A stretch of DNA of 59,242 nucleotides from Phaeospirillum sp. (GCA_030824585.1 JAVBXM010000247.1:1-59242), one strand, 5' to 3'. Shown: positions 15,499 through 25,312, counted from the stretch's first letter. Numbers and translations: made by a program. The notes: generated by a model from the sequence alone, not told the origin.

Positions 15499-16274
15499 GA
15501 AAGGACTCCCGCGGCGGCCAGCAGCACGCCGATCTCCGTTGCCTGCTGCACCGCGCCCAGCACGTCGCCGGTATAGCCGCCCAGGGCGCGCCGGGCGATC
15601 CACACCACGGCGCCGCCCGCCGCCAGGGCGGCCAGCAAGGCGGCCAGGGTGCCGCTCAATCCCAGTCCGGCCAGGCAGGCCAGCAGGCCCAGGCCGGCGG
15701 CGGTGGCGGCGATGGTGGCGTCGGGGCAGCCGGCGCCGGCTCCCAGGCCGTCGCGGCGCGCCGGCCCCATCACCTGCATGGCGGCGGGGATCAGGGCGCG
15801 CGACAGGGCGCAGGCGGCCACCAGGGCGGCGCATTGGCTCCACCCCATGGGAATGGCCGCCAGGGCGGTGGCCCGCAGGCCCACCGTGAAGATCAGGGCC
15901 AGCACCCCGAAGGCGCCGCTGCGCGAATCGCGCATGACCTCCAGCCGCCTTTCGCGGTCGCCGCGCGCTCCCAGCCCGTCGGCCAGATCGGCCAGGCCGT
16001 CCTCGTGCAGGGCGCCGGTGACGAGCGCCAGGGCCAGGACGGCCACCAGGGCGGCCGGCAGGGCGGGCAGGACGCTGGCCGCCGCCCAGGCGATGGCGGC
16101 GGCGCCCAGGCCCAGGCCGGCCCCCACCAGGGGGAAGGCGCGCATGGATCGCGCCAGGTCGCCCATGCCGGCATCGGGCAGCGGCAGGCGGGTAAGGAAT
16201 ACCGCCGCCAGGTGGGCGTCGCCCAGCCAGGATCGCGGTGGCGGATTGTCGTCGATGACAGGTGACTCGCTCAT
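15495..16274 (-). CDS. cobS: Adenosylcobinamide-GDP ribazoletransferase CobS
   Basis: Inner-membrane enzyme that joins adenosylcobinamide-GDP and alpha-ribazole (phosphate) to give adenosylcobalamin (phosphate). The 259-residue protein has many Ala/Leu-rich membrane segments and the conserved blocks HEDGLADLADG (about 90-100) and RDSRSGAFG (about 115-123) that hold the acidic metal-binding residues. It overlaps cobC downstream, and its 5' end abuts divergent cobT, so the promoters for the two directions must overlap each gene's beginning. Confidence 0.93.
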   Translation of the reverse strand: MSESPVIDDNPPPRSWLGDAHLAAVFLTRLPLPDAGMGDLARSMRAFPLVGAGLGLGAAAIAWAAASVLPALPAALVAVLALALVTGALHEDGLADLADGLGARGDRERRLEVMRDSRSGAFGVLALIFTVGLRATALAAIPMGWSQCAALVAACALSRALIPAAMQVMGPARRDGLGAGAGCPDATIAATAAGLGLLACLAGLGLSGTLAALLAALAAGGAVVWIARRALGGYTGDVLGAVQQATEIGVLLAAAGVLS

Positions 16275-16330
16275 GGCGATGGTTTATAGGACGGCCAAGG
16301 CCGAGCCGCAATATGTTGGGGAGAAAATCC

Positions 16331-17350
16331 TTGAATTCGTCTATTTCTAGCGTTGCCCAGATCCGTTCCCTGCTGGCCGGCATGCCCGGTCCCGACGCGG
16401 CGGCCTCGGCCGCCTGGGCGGCGCGCGAGCCCCAACTGACCAAGCCGGCCGGCTCCCTGGGCCGCCTGGAGGACGTGTCCGCCTGGCTGTCCGCCTGGCA
16501 GGGTCGCCACCCGCCCGCCATGGCCCGTCCGGTGGCCCGGGTGTTCGCCGGCAATCACGGCGTGGCGGCGCTGGGCGTTTCGGCCTTTCCCGCCGAGGTG
16601 ACCGTGCAGATGGTCGCCAATTTCCAGCGCGGCGGCGCCGCCATCAACCAGTTGTGCAAGACCTTCGGCATCGAGTTGGACGTGCAGGCTCTCGACCTGG
16701 AGCGGCCCACCGCCGATTTCACCCGGGGGCCGGCCCTGGACGAGGCGGAGTTCGTCGCGGCCTTCCGGGCGGGCATGGACTCGGTGCCCGACGGCGCCGA
16801 CGTGCTGGTGATCGGCGAGATGGGCATCGGCAACACCACCCCGGCGGCGGCGGTGTCGGCGGCACTGTTCGGCGGCGATGCCGCCGATTGGACCGGGCGC
16901 GGCACCGGCGTGGAGGGCGGCGCCCTGGCCCGCAAGATCGAGGTGGTGGGCCAAGGCGTGGCGCGGCACAAGGGGCTTGCCCCGCTGGATATCCTGCGTT
17001 GCCTGGGCGGCCGCGAACTGGCGGCCATGGCCGGCGCGGTGCTGGCGGCGCGACTGAAGCGGGTTCCGGTGCTGCTGGATGGCTACGTCACCACGGCGGC
17101 GGTGGCCGCCCTGGAGGCCGAGGTCAAGGGGGCGCTGGACCACTGCATGGTCGGCCACGTCTCGGTGGAGCCGGGGCACAAGCGGCTGCTGGCCGCCCTG
17201 GGCAAGACCGCGCTGTTCGACCTGGGCATGCGCCTGGGCGAGGGATCGGGCGCCGCCCTGGCGGTGGGCGTGCTGAAGGCCGCCGCCGCCTGCCACGCCG
17301 GCATGGCCACCTTCGCCGAAGCCGGAGTCAGTGACAAGGACGAGGCATAG
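16331..17350 (+). CDS. cobT: Nicotinate-nucleotide--dimethylbenzimidazole phosphoribosyltransferase CobT
   Basis: Makes alpha-ribazole phosphate from dimethylbenzimidazole and nicotinate mononucleotide, the lower ligand used by CobS next door. Conserved GNHGVAALGVSAFP and EMGIGNTTPAAA segments are present, and the C-terminal Glu region (FDLGMRLGEGSGAA) matches the catalytic part. The start is uncertain: TTG at 16331 has GGGGAGAA 5 nt upstream and gives 339 residues, typical of the family; ATG at 16313 or 16262 would extend it, the latter overlapping cobS. Confidence 0.9.
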   Translation: MNSSISSVAQIRSLLAGMPGPDAAASAAWAAREPQLTKPAGSLGRLEDVSAWLSAWQGRHPPAMARPVARVFAGNHGVAALGVSAFPAEVTVQMVANFQRGGAAINQLCKTFGIELDVQALDLERPTADFTRGPALDEAEFVAAFRAGMDSVPDGADVLVIGEMGIGNTTPAAAVSAALFGGDAADWTGRGTGVEGGALARKIEVVGQGVARHKGLAPLDILRCLGGRELAAMAGAVLAARLKRVPVLLDGYVTTAAVAALEAEVKGALDHCMVGHVSVEPGHKRLLAALGKTALFDLGMRLGEGSGAALAVGVLKAAAACHAGMATFAEAGVSDKDEA

Positions 17351-17387
17351 GGCCATAATAGAAGGTCCGTTTTTCCAAGAGGCCATC

Positions 17388-17708
17388 ATGCAAAGCCAGA
17401 AACCCTTCTTCGACGATCTCGCCCGTGTCGCCTCCGGTGCCCTGGGTGCGTTGTCCGGTCTGCGCGCCGAGATGGAGGCGATGATGCGCCAGCAGTTCGA
17501 GCGCTTCACCTCCAGCCTGGACCTTGTCCCGCGCGAGGAGTTCGAGGTGGTGCGCGCCATGGCCATCAAGGCCCGCGAGGAGCAGGAGGCCCAGGCCGCC
17601 CGCATCGCCGAGCTGGAGGCCAAGCTGGCCGCCCTGTCCGCCGCCGCTCCGGCTCCGGCCAAACCCAAGGCCGCCCCCAAGCCCAAGGCCGCTCCCAAGG
17701 GAGCCTGA
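17388..17708 (+). CDS. ubiK: UbiK-like accessory factor (BMFP family)
   Basis: 106-residue small protein with an amphipathic N-terminal helix (PFFDDLARVASGALGALSG), a central coiled coil (EEFEVVRAMAIKAREEQEAQ and on) and a Lys/Pro/Ala tail of AAPKPK repeats. This is the pattern of the BMFP/DUF526 family, whose E. coli member UbiK assists ubiquinone biosynthesis and binds membrane lipids. The ATG at 17388 follows AAGAGG. Nearby genes give no support for or against the role. Confidence 0.8.
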   Translation: MQSQKPFFDDLARVASGALGALSGLRAEMEAMMRQQFERFTSSLDLVPREEFEVVRAMAIKAREEQEAQAARIAELEAKLAALSAAAPAPAKPKAAPKPKAAPKGA

Positions 17709-17929
17709 TCCCGCGCCGCCATGCCCCTTTGGGGGCATGGCTAGGCCCAAGGGGCCGCACCAATCCAGGGTTATCCACATAAATTCATAAATACTCCGTA
17801 AATAAAACCTTGCGCCCGTCGTTGGCGTTTGGGTAGGCTACCCCTTGTATAAATTCTGCAGGCGCGAACACAATCTTTTGATTCAGGCCGGCAGAATCGA
17901 CGGTAGCCATGCCAAGGGAGGGCACAGGC
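17709..17929. other. Intergenic region with one consensus DnaA box
   Basis: A short hairpin (CATGCCCC-TTT-GGGGGCATG, about 17719-17740) follows ubiK and may end its transcript. TTATCCACA at 17771-17779 is an exact DnaA-box consensus in a locally AT-rich stretch to about 17885. No cluster of further boxes is visible, so this is not called an origin. Confidence 0.4.
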
Positions 17930-18433
17930 ATGACCTTGACCGCCACGTATCAGGAAGAGCCCCAGATCAATCCCGTCGACCTTGTCGAGCAGGTTGTTGC
18001 CGCCAATGACTGGGCGTTCGACCGGCGCAACGACGAGGAACTGGCCGCCGAGGCCCCCGGGCAGTGGTGCAATTACAGCCTTTATTTCGCCTGGCGCGAA
18101 GACATGGGGGCCATGCACTTCACCTGTGCCTTCGACATGAAGATTCCGCCGGCCCGCCGGGCGGTGGTTCACGAGTTGCTCGCCACCCTGAACGAGAAGC
18201 TGTGGATCGGCCATTTCGGCCTGTGGGAGGACGAGGGCGTGCCCATGTTCCGCCATACCTCGCTGCTGCGCGGCGGGGCGGGCTTCGCGCCCGAGCAGGT
18301 CGAGGACCTGGTGGACATCGCCGTTACCGAGTGTGAGCGCTTCTATCCCGCCTTCCAGTTCGTCATCTGGGGCGGCAAGACCGCCGCCGAGGCCATTGCC
18401 GCCTCGCTGCTGGAGACCGTGGGCGAGGCTTGA
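17930..18433 (+). CDS. YbjN-domain protein
   Basis: 167 residues of the YbjN family, which resembles type III secretion chaperones in fold. The pattern is an N-terminal helix, then a mixed domain with NYSLYFAWREDMGAMHFTCAFDMKIP and a C-terminal helix with ERFYPAFQFVIWGG. ATG at 17930 has GGGAGGG about 8 nt upstream and is preferred to the one at 17909. It lies directly before proC, an arrangement seen in other alphaproteobacteria. Function is unknown. Confidence 0.8.
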   Translation: MTLTATYQEEPQINPVDLVEQVVAANDWAFDRRNDEELAAEAPGQWCNYSLYFAWREDMGAMHFTCAFDMKIPPARRAVVHELLATLNEKLWIGHFGLWEDEGVPMFRHTSLLRGGAGFAPEQVEDLVDIAVTECERFYPAFQFVIWGGKTAAEAIAASLLETVGEA

Positions 18434-18493
18434 CTTCGCTCCGTTCCCCGTGCCATGCCGGACACCTCGGGTGATCCAGGCGTGGAGAGTGTC

Positions 18494-19285
18494 ATGACCA
18501 AGATTCTGCTGGTCGGTTGCGGCAAGATGGGCTCGGCCATGCTGGCCGGCTGGCTCGAGCGCGGCATCGGCGCCGCCGACGTGGTGGTGGTCGACCCCTC
18601 GTCCCCCGATCTGGGGGCGGTGCGGGTGGTGACTTCCGACGCGGCCGTTCCGGCGCACTTCGTTCCCGACGTGGTGATCTTCGCGGTCAAGCCCCAGGTG
18701 ATGGCCGAGGTGGTGCCGCCCTATGCCCGCTTCGAACGCTCGGTGTTCCTGTCCATCGCCGCCGGCAAGACCATCGCCTTCTTCCGTGGCCGCCTGGGCG
18801 CCAAGGCGGTCATCGTGCGGGCCATGCCCAATACCCCGGCGGCGGTGCGGCGCGGCATCACGGTATGCTGCGCCGAGGACACGGTGTCCGCCGGGGCACG
18901 CAGCCTTTGCCAGTCGCTGCTGGAGGCGGTGGGTGAGGTCGGCTGGGTCGAGGACGAAGGCCTGATGGACGTGGTCACCGCCGTGTCCGGTTCCGGCCCG
19001 GCCTACATCTTCCTGCTGGCCGAGGCCATGGAGACCGCCGGCCTTGCCCAGGGATTGCCGCCCGCCCTGGCCGAGCGGCTGGCACGGGCCACCGTGGCGG
19101 GGGCCGGCGAATTGCTCCGCCTGTCGTCGGAAAGCACCGAACAGTTGCGCAGGAACGTGACCTCGCCCGGCGGCACCACCGCGGCGGCGCTGTCGGTGCT
19201 GATGGCGGAAAACCGCGGAATTCCTAGCCTGATGACCGAGGCGGTCGCCGCCGCCACCCACCGGGGACGGGAGCTGGCGGGATAA
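18494..19285 (+). CDS. proC: Pyrroline-5-carboxylate reductase
   Basis: Last step of proline synthesis in the cytoplasm (P5C + NAD(P)H to proline). The 263-residue protein has the N-terminal dinucleotide site VGCGKMGSAM, the RAMPNTPA motif, and the C-terminal signature with SGSGPAY and TSPGGTTAAAL. ATG at 18494 follows GGAG; the upstream extension in frame is not conserved. Probably in the same transcript as the YbjN-like gene, 60 nt before. Confidence 0.95.
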   Translation: MTKILLVGCGKMGSAMLAGWLERGIGAADVVVVDPSSPDLGAVRVVTSDAAVPAHFVPDVVIFAVKPQVMAEVVPPYARFERSVFLSIAAGKTIAFFRGRLGAKAVIVRAMPNTPAAVRRGITVCCAEDTVSAGARSLCQSLLEAVGEVGWVEDEGLMDVVTAVSGSGPAYIFLLAEAMETAGLAQGLPPALAERLARATVAGAGELLRLSSESTEQLRRNVTSPGGTTAAALSVLMAENRGIPSLMTEAVAAATHRGRELAG

Positions 19286-19321
19286 CCATTCCGTTAGCGC
19301 GAGATAGGTATTTGGATATTA

Positions 19322-19388
19322 TGCGGTGCGTTCGGTACGACTCTGTTTGACTCGAAACCGTCCGCGCGACTATGTTCGCTGCACCGCA
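19322..19388. promoter_or_regulatory. TGC-rich inverted arms in the phasin promoter region
   Basis: TGCGGTGC (19322-19329) and GCACCGCA (19381-19388, followed by AC) are inverted copies 51 bp apart in front of the phasin gene at 19418. The element resembles the stronger palindrome in front of the second phasin gene (47348-47379). PhaR-type repressors in Paracoccus bind TGC-rich sites; assignment is inference. Confidence 0.4.
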
Positions 19389-19417
19389 ACAAAAATACCC
19401 GGGTTGGAGATTCTATC

Positions 19418-19855
19418 ATGGCCGGCAAGCAGGCAGAGCAGTTCTTTGATTTCGATGTCGCCAAGTATCTGGGCGATTTCAAGGTTCCCGGCGTCGACGT
19501 CGAGACCATCGTCGCCAACCAGCGCAAGAACATCGAAGCGCTGACCCAGGCGAACAAGCTGGCCTTCGAGGGCCTGCAGAACGTGGTCAAGCGTCAGGTC
19601 GAGATTCTGCGTCAGACCATGGACGAGGTCGCCCAGGTCTCCAAGGATTTCGCGGAGCCCGGCTCTCCCCAGGACAAGGCCGCCAAGCAGGCCGAGTTCG
19701 CCAAGGACGCTTTCGAGCGCGCCCTGTCCAACGCCCGCGAGCTGGCCGAGATGATCGCCAAGGCCAATTCCGAGGCTTTCGACCTGCTGAACAAGCGCTT
19801 CACCCAGAGCCTGGACGAGGCCCGCGAGGTCTTCGTGAAGGCCGGCAAGAAGTAA
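19418..19855 (+). CDS. phaP: Phasin family protein (polyhydroxyalkanoate granule)
   Basis: 145-residue all-helical protein with the Phasin_2 pattern: an N-terminal segment with aromatic residues (FFDFDVAKYLGDFKVPGVD), then long amphipathic helices (NQRKNIEALTQANKLAFEG, VVKRQVEILRQTMDEV). It would coat polyhydroxybutyrate granules. It stands alone with its own promoter region and is followed by a strong terminator. A second phasin lies at 46930-47280, and acetoacetate-CoA ligase at 55977 fits the same metabolism. Symbol phaP is by family only. Confidence 0.85.
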   Translation: MAGKQAEQFFDFDVAKYLGDFKVPGVDVETIVANQRKNIEALTQANKLAFEGLQNVVKRQVEILRQTMDEVAQVSKDFAEPGSPQDKAAKQAEFAKDAFERALSNARELAEMIAKANSEAFDLLNKRFTQSLDEAREVFVKAGKK

Positions 19856-19884
19856 TCCTCTCGTCCGCCGAGAGATGATACGCC

Positions 19885-19920
19885 GACGGCCGCTCCCGCA
19901 AGGGGGCGGCCGTTTCGTTT
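19885..19920 (+). terminator. Intrinsic terminator of the phasin gene
   Basis: ACGGCCGC (19886-19893) pairs with GCGGCCGT (19906-19913), followed by TTCGTTT. Confidence 0.8.
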
Positions 19921-19930
19921 GGGGCGACCG

Positions 19931-21658
<1,728 letters not shown>

Positions 21659-21765
21659 TGTGCCGCGCTCCGTCGTTCTATCTGGCGCGGCGAGCTTAGC
21701 GCATCAGGGGGCGGAGAGGGAAATGGCGAAAATGCGAAGCATGCGCGCCGGCTTTCCGGCGGCGG

Positions 21766-22398
21766 TCATTTGCTTTCGATCAAGGCCAGCAGCGGAATCC
21801 ACTCGGTGGCATAGGAGCGGGCCCGGCGGTCGCCCGCCTCCAGCACCGTCGAACCGGCGGCGGCCACGGCGGTATAGATCTGGCTGTCGCGCAGGCGCGC
21901 CACCACGGGAAAGCCCAATCCGCCGAAAAATCCGTCCAGATGGTCGCTGGCCTTGGTGCCCGGCCGCAGACGGTTGCCCACCACCGCCACCACCCGCTTG
22001 TTCTTGCGCACCGCCTTGACCTTGGCGAGGCGCTCGAGGAAATGGGCGGTGGCATCCTCGTCGAAGGCGCCGGGCAGCACCGGCACGACGACGACCTCCG
22101 AGATGTCGATCAGGTCCTCGACATCCTTGTGGTGCATGGCGGCGGGGGCGTCGATCACCAGCCGGTCCAGGCCCTTGGGGGGCGATCCCACGTCCTTGGA
22201 CCAGTCCAGCCCGCCAATGGGGGCGAGCGTGGCGGGACGGCGGCGCAGCCAGTTGAGGCTGGAGCGCTGGCGGTCGCAGTCGCCGATGGCGGTGACCAGT
22301 CCCTTGCCGGCGAAGGCGGCGGCGATATGGGTGGCCAGCGTGGTCTTGCCGCAGCCCCCCTTGATGTTTCCCACCAGCACCGTCCGCATGCTCCGCAT
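21766..22398 (-). CDS. Orphan ParA/MinD-type ATPase
   Basis: 210-residue P-loop ATPase of the deviant Walker A type (NIKGGCGKTTLA, residues 10-21), with the DRQRSSL switch region and IDAPAA in place of the usual Walker B DxP. No ParB, plasmid or chemosensory-cluster neighbours are present, so it is an orphan. It lies 27 nt after envZ and 107 nt before the next kinase on the same strand. Proteins of this class position other complexes, but the partner cannot be told from this sequence. Start at the first or third Met (MRSMRTVLV) is uncertain. Confidence 0.82.
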   Translation of the reverse strand: MRSMRTVLVGNIKGGCGKTTLATHIAAAFAGKGLVTAIGDCDRQRSSLNWLRRRPATLAPIGGLDWSKDVGSPPKGLDRLVIDAPAAMHHKDVEDLIDISEVVVVPVLPGAFDEDATAHFLERLAKVKAVRKNKRVVAVVGNRLRPGTKASDHLDGFFGGLGFPVVARLRDSQIYTAVAAAGSTVLEAGDRRARSYATEWIPLLALIESK

Positions 22399-22425
22399 CC
22401 CCTTTGGCCGTTCAGGGAAAACCTA

Positions 22426-23751
22426 TCACAAAGGCAAACGCACGCGCGCCCGCAATCCGCCCAGCGGCGAGTCCTCCAGCAGGACCTCGCCGCCGTGGGT
22501 GCGCACGATGTCGCGCGCGATGGTCAGGCCCAGCCCGACACCGCCGGTGGCCAGATTGCGCGAGCTTTCCAGCCGGGTGAACGGCTTGAACACCTCCTCG
22601 CGCCGGTCGGCCGGGATGCCGGGGCCGTCGTCGTCGACCAGGACCTCGGCCACCTCGCCGCGCAACCCCACCCGCACCCAGACATGGCCGGCATAGCGGA
22701 CGGCGTTGCCGATCAGGTTGCCCAGCGCGCGGGCCAGGGAATCCGGGCGGAGCGGCATGACGATCTCGCCCTCGTGGTGCAGGTCGATGGTGGCGCCCTG
22801 GCGGCGGAAGCGGGTCACCACCTCGTCCACCAGCCCCGGCAGGTCGACCGGCTCGGGCTGTTCGCTGCCCTCGCCCCGGGCGAAGGCCAGATAGCCCTCG
22901 ACCATGCGCTCCATCTCGGCGATGTCCTCGTCCAGTTCGGCGCGTCCCTCCATGTCGCCCATGATGGCCAGTTGCAGCTTCATGCGGGTGAGCGGCGTGC
23001 GCAGGTCGTGGGATACGCCGGCCAGCATCTCGGTGCGCTGCTGAATCTGGCGCTGGATGCGTTGCCGCATCAGGTTGAAGGCCTGGGCGGCCTGGCGGAC
23101 CTCGCGGGCGCCCTCGGGCTTGAAGTCGGCCACGTCCTGGCCCTTGCCGAAGCGGTCGGCGGCCACCGCCAGCTTGCGTACGCTGCGCACCTGGTTGCGC
23201 ATGAACAGGGTGGCGATGCCGAACAGCAGCATGGCGGTGCCGATCATCCACAGGATGAAGACGTAGGTGGTGGAGCTGAACAGGCGCTTCTTGGGGGCGA
23301 AGATTTCCAGCATGCCGTCGGACAACTGGACACGGATCACCACCTCGCGGTCCAGGGATTCCGTGTCGATGCGGTAGGGGCGCTGGACCCGTTCCTCCAT
23401 GGCCTCGGCCAGGGCGCGCTCGAGAAAGCTGGATGGCGCGACGTTCGGCTGGTTGGGCAGGATGGCGCCCGGCAGGAAGCGGGTGTCCAGTTCCATGCGG
23501 GTGGCGGCGATGGACAGGATCACGCCCCGCTCCTCCTCGCCGGGGAAGGCGCGCATGGATTCGATGATCGAGCCGATGTCGCCGGCCAGCCCCTTGGCCA
23601 GGCGCTTGGCCACCGTTTCCCAGTGACTGCCGTAGAAGACGTAGGCCGAGACCAGTTGCAGCACCACCAGCGGCATGACGATGATCAGCAGCGATCGCCC
23701 CAGCAGGCCCTGGGGGGCCAGACGCTTCAGCAAAAGGCCCATATGGTTCAT
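22426..23751 (-). CDS. envZ: EnvZ-like sensor histidine kinase
   Basis: 441 residues: membrane segment 1 (about 15-40), a periplasmic domain of about 125 residues, membrane segment 2 (about 158-180), HAMP, HisKA with VSHDLRTPLTRMKL (His about 248) and HATPase_c with DDDGPGIP and GGVGLGLTIARD. The order and the SHDLRTPLTR box are typical of EnvZ. Its ATG at 23751 overlaps the stop of the preceding 36-codon mini-ORF (ATGA), an unusual relay from ompR. The stimulus is not predictable. Confidence 0.88.
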   Translation of the reverse strand: MNHMGLLLKRLAPQGLLGRSLLIIVMPLVVLQLVSAYVFYGSHWETVAKRLAKGLAGDIGSIIESMRAFPGEEERGVILSIAATRMELDTRFLPGAILPNQPNVAPSSFLERALAEAMEERVQRPYRIDTESLDREVVIRVQLSDGMLEIFAPKKRLFSSTTYVFILWMIGTAMLLFGIATLFMRNQVRSVRKLAVAADRFGKGQDVADFKPEGAREVRQAAQAFNLMRQRIQRQIQQRTEMLAGVSHDLRTPLTRMKLQLAIMGDMEGRAELDEDIAEMERMVEGYLAFARGEGSEQPEPVDLPGLVDEVVTRFRRQGATIDLHHEGEIVMPLRPDSLARALGNLIGNAVRYAGHVWVRVGLRGEVAEVLVDDDGPGIPADRREEVFKPFTRLESSRNLATGGVGLGLTIARDIVRTHGGEVLLEDSPLGGLRARVRLPL

Positions 23752-23858
23752 CGCTCAAAGCCCCTCAGACGCCGGGCGGGCGCCTCCGCGCCCTTGGCTT
23801 TCCTCCGCTGCGCTCCGGGGCGCTCAATGCGCCCGCGCTTCGGCTCCGCCTCGCTCAT
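23748..23858 (-). CDS. Mini-ORF B, 36 aa, in tandem repeat between ompR and envZ
   Basis: Starts ATG 23858, overlapping the stop of mini-ORF A by ATGA, and its stop overlaps the envZ start by ATGA. It opens MSEAEPKRGRIERPG and ends RRLRGFER; very basic, no hydrophobic segment. It is identical to mini-ORF A except for the last residue. An AGGGG ribosome site lies about 9 nt before its ATG. Whether the peptide is stable or only keeps ribosomes moving toward envZ is not known. Confidence 0.5.
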   Translation of the reverse strand: MSEAEPKRGRIERPGAQRRKAKGAEAPARRLRGFER

Positions 23859-23992
23859 GGCTCAAAGCCCCTCAGACGCCGGGCGGGCGCCTCCGCGCCC
23901 TTGGCTTTCCTCCGCTGCGCTCCGGGGCGCTCAATGCGCCCGCGCTTCGGCTCCGCCTCGCTCATCGCTCAAAGCCCCTCAGACGCCGGGCG
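23753..23992. repeat. 107-bp tandem repeat, two full copies plus 26 bp
   Basis: Copies begin at 23753, 23860 and 23967 (GCTCAAAGCCCCTCAGACG on the plus strand), with the third truncated at 23992. The two full copies look identical. The period of 107 equals a 111-nt ORF minus a 4-nt overlap, so on the minus strand each unit carries an ATG, a 36-codon frame and a stop overlapping the next start. Confidence 0.92.
23855..23965 (-). CDS. Mini-ORF A, 36 aa, first tandem unit after ompR
   Basis: Starts ATG 23965, about 33 nt after the ompR stop, with AGGGG about 9 nt upstream. Sequence begins MSEAEPKRGRIERPG and ends RRLRGFEP, then TGA overlapping the ATG of mini-ORF B. Strongly basic (many Arg/Lys). 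No family recognised. Coding is inferred only from the exact start-stop overlaps and the ribosome site. Confidence 0.5.
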   Translation of the reverse strand: MSEAEPKRGRIERPGAQRRKAKGAEAPARRLRGFEP

Positions 23993-23998
23993 TCCCGA

Positions 23999-24682
23999 TC
24001 AGTCGGGGCGCAGCATATAGCCCATGCCGCGCACCGTCTGAAGATAGCGCGGCATCTTGGGGTCGTCCTCGATCTTCTTGCGCAGGCGGGTCACCTGGAC
24101 GTCGACGGTACGGGGGTTGGCGGAATTGCCGGTCCGCGCCGCCAGATCGTCGCGCGACACGCCCTGGCCCGCCACCTCGGCCAGGATGGACAGCAGGTCG
24201 CGTTCGGCCTGGGTCAGGTGGACCGGCTGGTCGTCCTGGCGCAGTTCGGCGCGCCCCATATCCCAGACGAAGGCGCCCAGCCGCAGCTCGTTGGCGGGTT
24301 CCGGCTCATCCCTGGGGCTGCGGCGCAGGATGGAGGCGACGCGCAGCAGCAATTCGCGCGGCTCGAAGGGCTTGGACAGGTAGTCGTCGGCGCCGGATTC
24401 CAGCCCCTTGATGCGGTCGTCCACCTCGCCGCGCGCCGTCAGCAGCAGGATGGGCAGGCCCTTGCCCTCGGCCCTGAGCGAGCGGGTCAGCGCCATGCCG
24501 TCCTCGCCCGGCATCATGACGTCGAGCACCATCATGTCGAAGGCCAGCCCGGCCATGCACTGGCGCGCCTCGGCGGCGTCGGCGGCGGTGGCCACCAGAT
24601 AGCCGTTGTCGGAGAGATACTTGCGCAGCAATTCGCGCAGGCGCCGGTCGTCGTCCACCACCAGGATGTGGGCGTCTTCCAT
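23999..24682 (-). CDS. ompR: OmpR-family response regulator
   Basis: 227 residues: receiver domain with DDD at 10-12, phospho-acceptor Asp in VLDVMMPG (about 54), the Lys in SKPFEP (about 105), then a winged-helix Trans_reg_C domain ending TVRGMGYML. Partner of the EnvZ-like kinase downstream. It starts 3 nt after the marR stop, so the two are co-transcribed. DNA targets are unknown. Confidence 0.92.
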   Translation of the reverse strand: MEDAHILVVDDDRRLRELLRKYLSDNGYLVATAADAAEARQCMAGLAFDMMVLDVMMPGEDGMALTRSLRAEGKGLPILLLTARGEVDDRIKGLESGADDYLSKPFEPRELLLRVASILRRSPRDEPEPANELRLGAFVWDMGRAELRQDDQPVHLTQAERDLLSILAEVAGQGVSRDDLAARTGNSANPRTVDVQVTRLRKKIEDDPKMPRYLQTVRGMGYMLRPD

Positions 24683-24685
24683 GGC

Positions 24686-25192
24686 TCAGGCTCCCCGGCG
24701 CGGCCCGGCGGCGCGGGCGGGGAAGCGGCCGCGGCCGGCCTCGTCCACCAGGCCCAGCATCACCTTGCGAAAACCTTCCACCGCCTCGGCCCCGGCCTCG
24801 CGGTAGGCCCGCGCGATGCGGGCGCGCTGGCGTTCGGTCAGCAGCCTTTCCAGCTCGACGCCCTTCTCGGTCAGTTCCAGCAGGCGCTGGCGGCGGTCGC
24901 GCACCCCCGGCCGCTGGACGATGAATTTCTCGGTCACCAGTTGGCCCAGCACGCGGGACAGGCTCTGCTTGGTGATGCGCAGGATCTCCAGCAGGTCGCT
25001 CACCGTGATGCCGGGATGGCGGCCGACGAAATAGATCACCCGGTGATGGGCGCGGCCGAAGCCGTACTCCCCCAGGATGGCGTCGGGCTCGGCCGTGAAG
25101 TCGCGATAGGCGAAGAACAGCAGCTCGATCCCCTGGCGCAGTTCCTCCTCGCGCAGGAACAGCGGGTTGATGCCGGTCTTGATGTCGCTCAT
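24686..25192 (-). CDS. MarR-family transcriptional regulator
   Basis: 168-residue winged-helix repressor: a dimerising N-terminal helix, then the DNA-binding part ITVSDLLEILRITKQSLSRVLGQL and the wing RPGVRDRRQRLLELTEKG, the usual DxRxR stretch. First gene of the marR-ompR-envZ run. It is divergent from ilvE across a 120-bp AT-rich gap that contains a near-palindrome and two GTTACGTCA repeats, probable binding sites for itself or another regulator. Ligand unknown. Confidence 0.88.
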   Translation of the reverse strand: MSDIKTGINPLFLREEELRQGIELLFFAYRDFTAEPDAILGEYGFGRAHHRVIYFVGRHPGITVSDLLEILRITKQSLSRVLGQLVTEKFIVQRPGVRDRRQRLLELTEKGVELERLLTERQRARIARAYREAGAEAVEGFRKVMLGLVDEAGRGRFPARAAGPRRGA

Positions 25193-25197
25193 GGCGT

Positions 25198-25244
25198 GGT
25201 TACGTCAGTCATGTTGACATATATGGCCTATAAATGTTACGTCA
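25198..25244. promoter_or_regulatory. Candidate MarR operator between marR and ilvE
   Basis: Direct repeats GTTACGTCA at 25199-25207 and 25236-25244 flank an imperfect palindrome ACATATATGGCCTATAAATGT (25217-25237). The region is AT-rich in contrast to its surroundings and must hold both divergent promoters. Confidence 0.5.
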
Positions 25245-25312
25245 TGCAAGAGGGATTGGTAATTTTCCAACCTCCCGCCCTGCTGCCACCTCATTATTGG
25301 AACGGAACGACC

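Noticed and set aside
17771-17779. Replication origin from a DnaA box
   Set aside because: A single consensus box without a cluster, AT-rich unwinding repeats or replication genes.
23753-23992. CRISPR array
   Set aside because: Repeats are contiguous without spacers and have a period of 107 bp.
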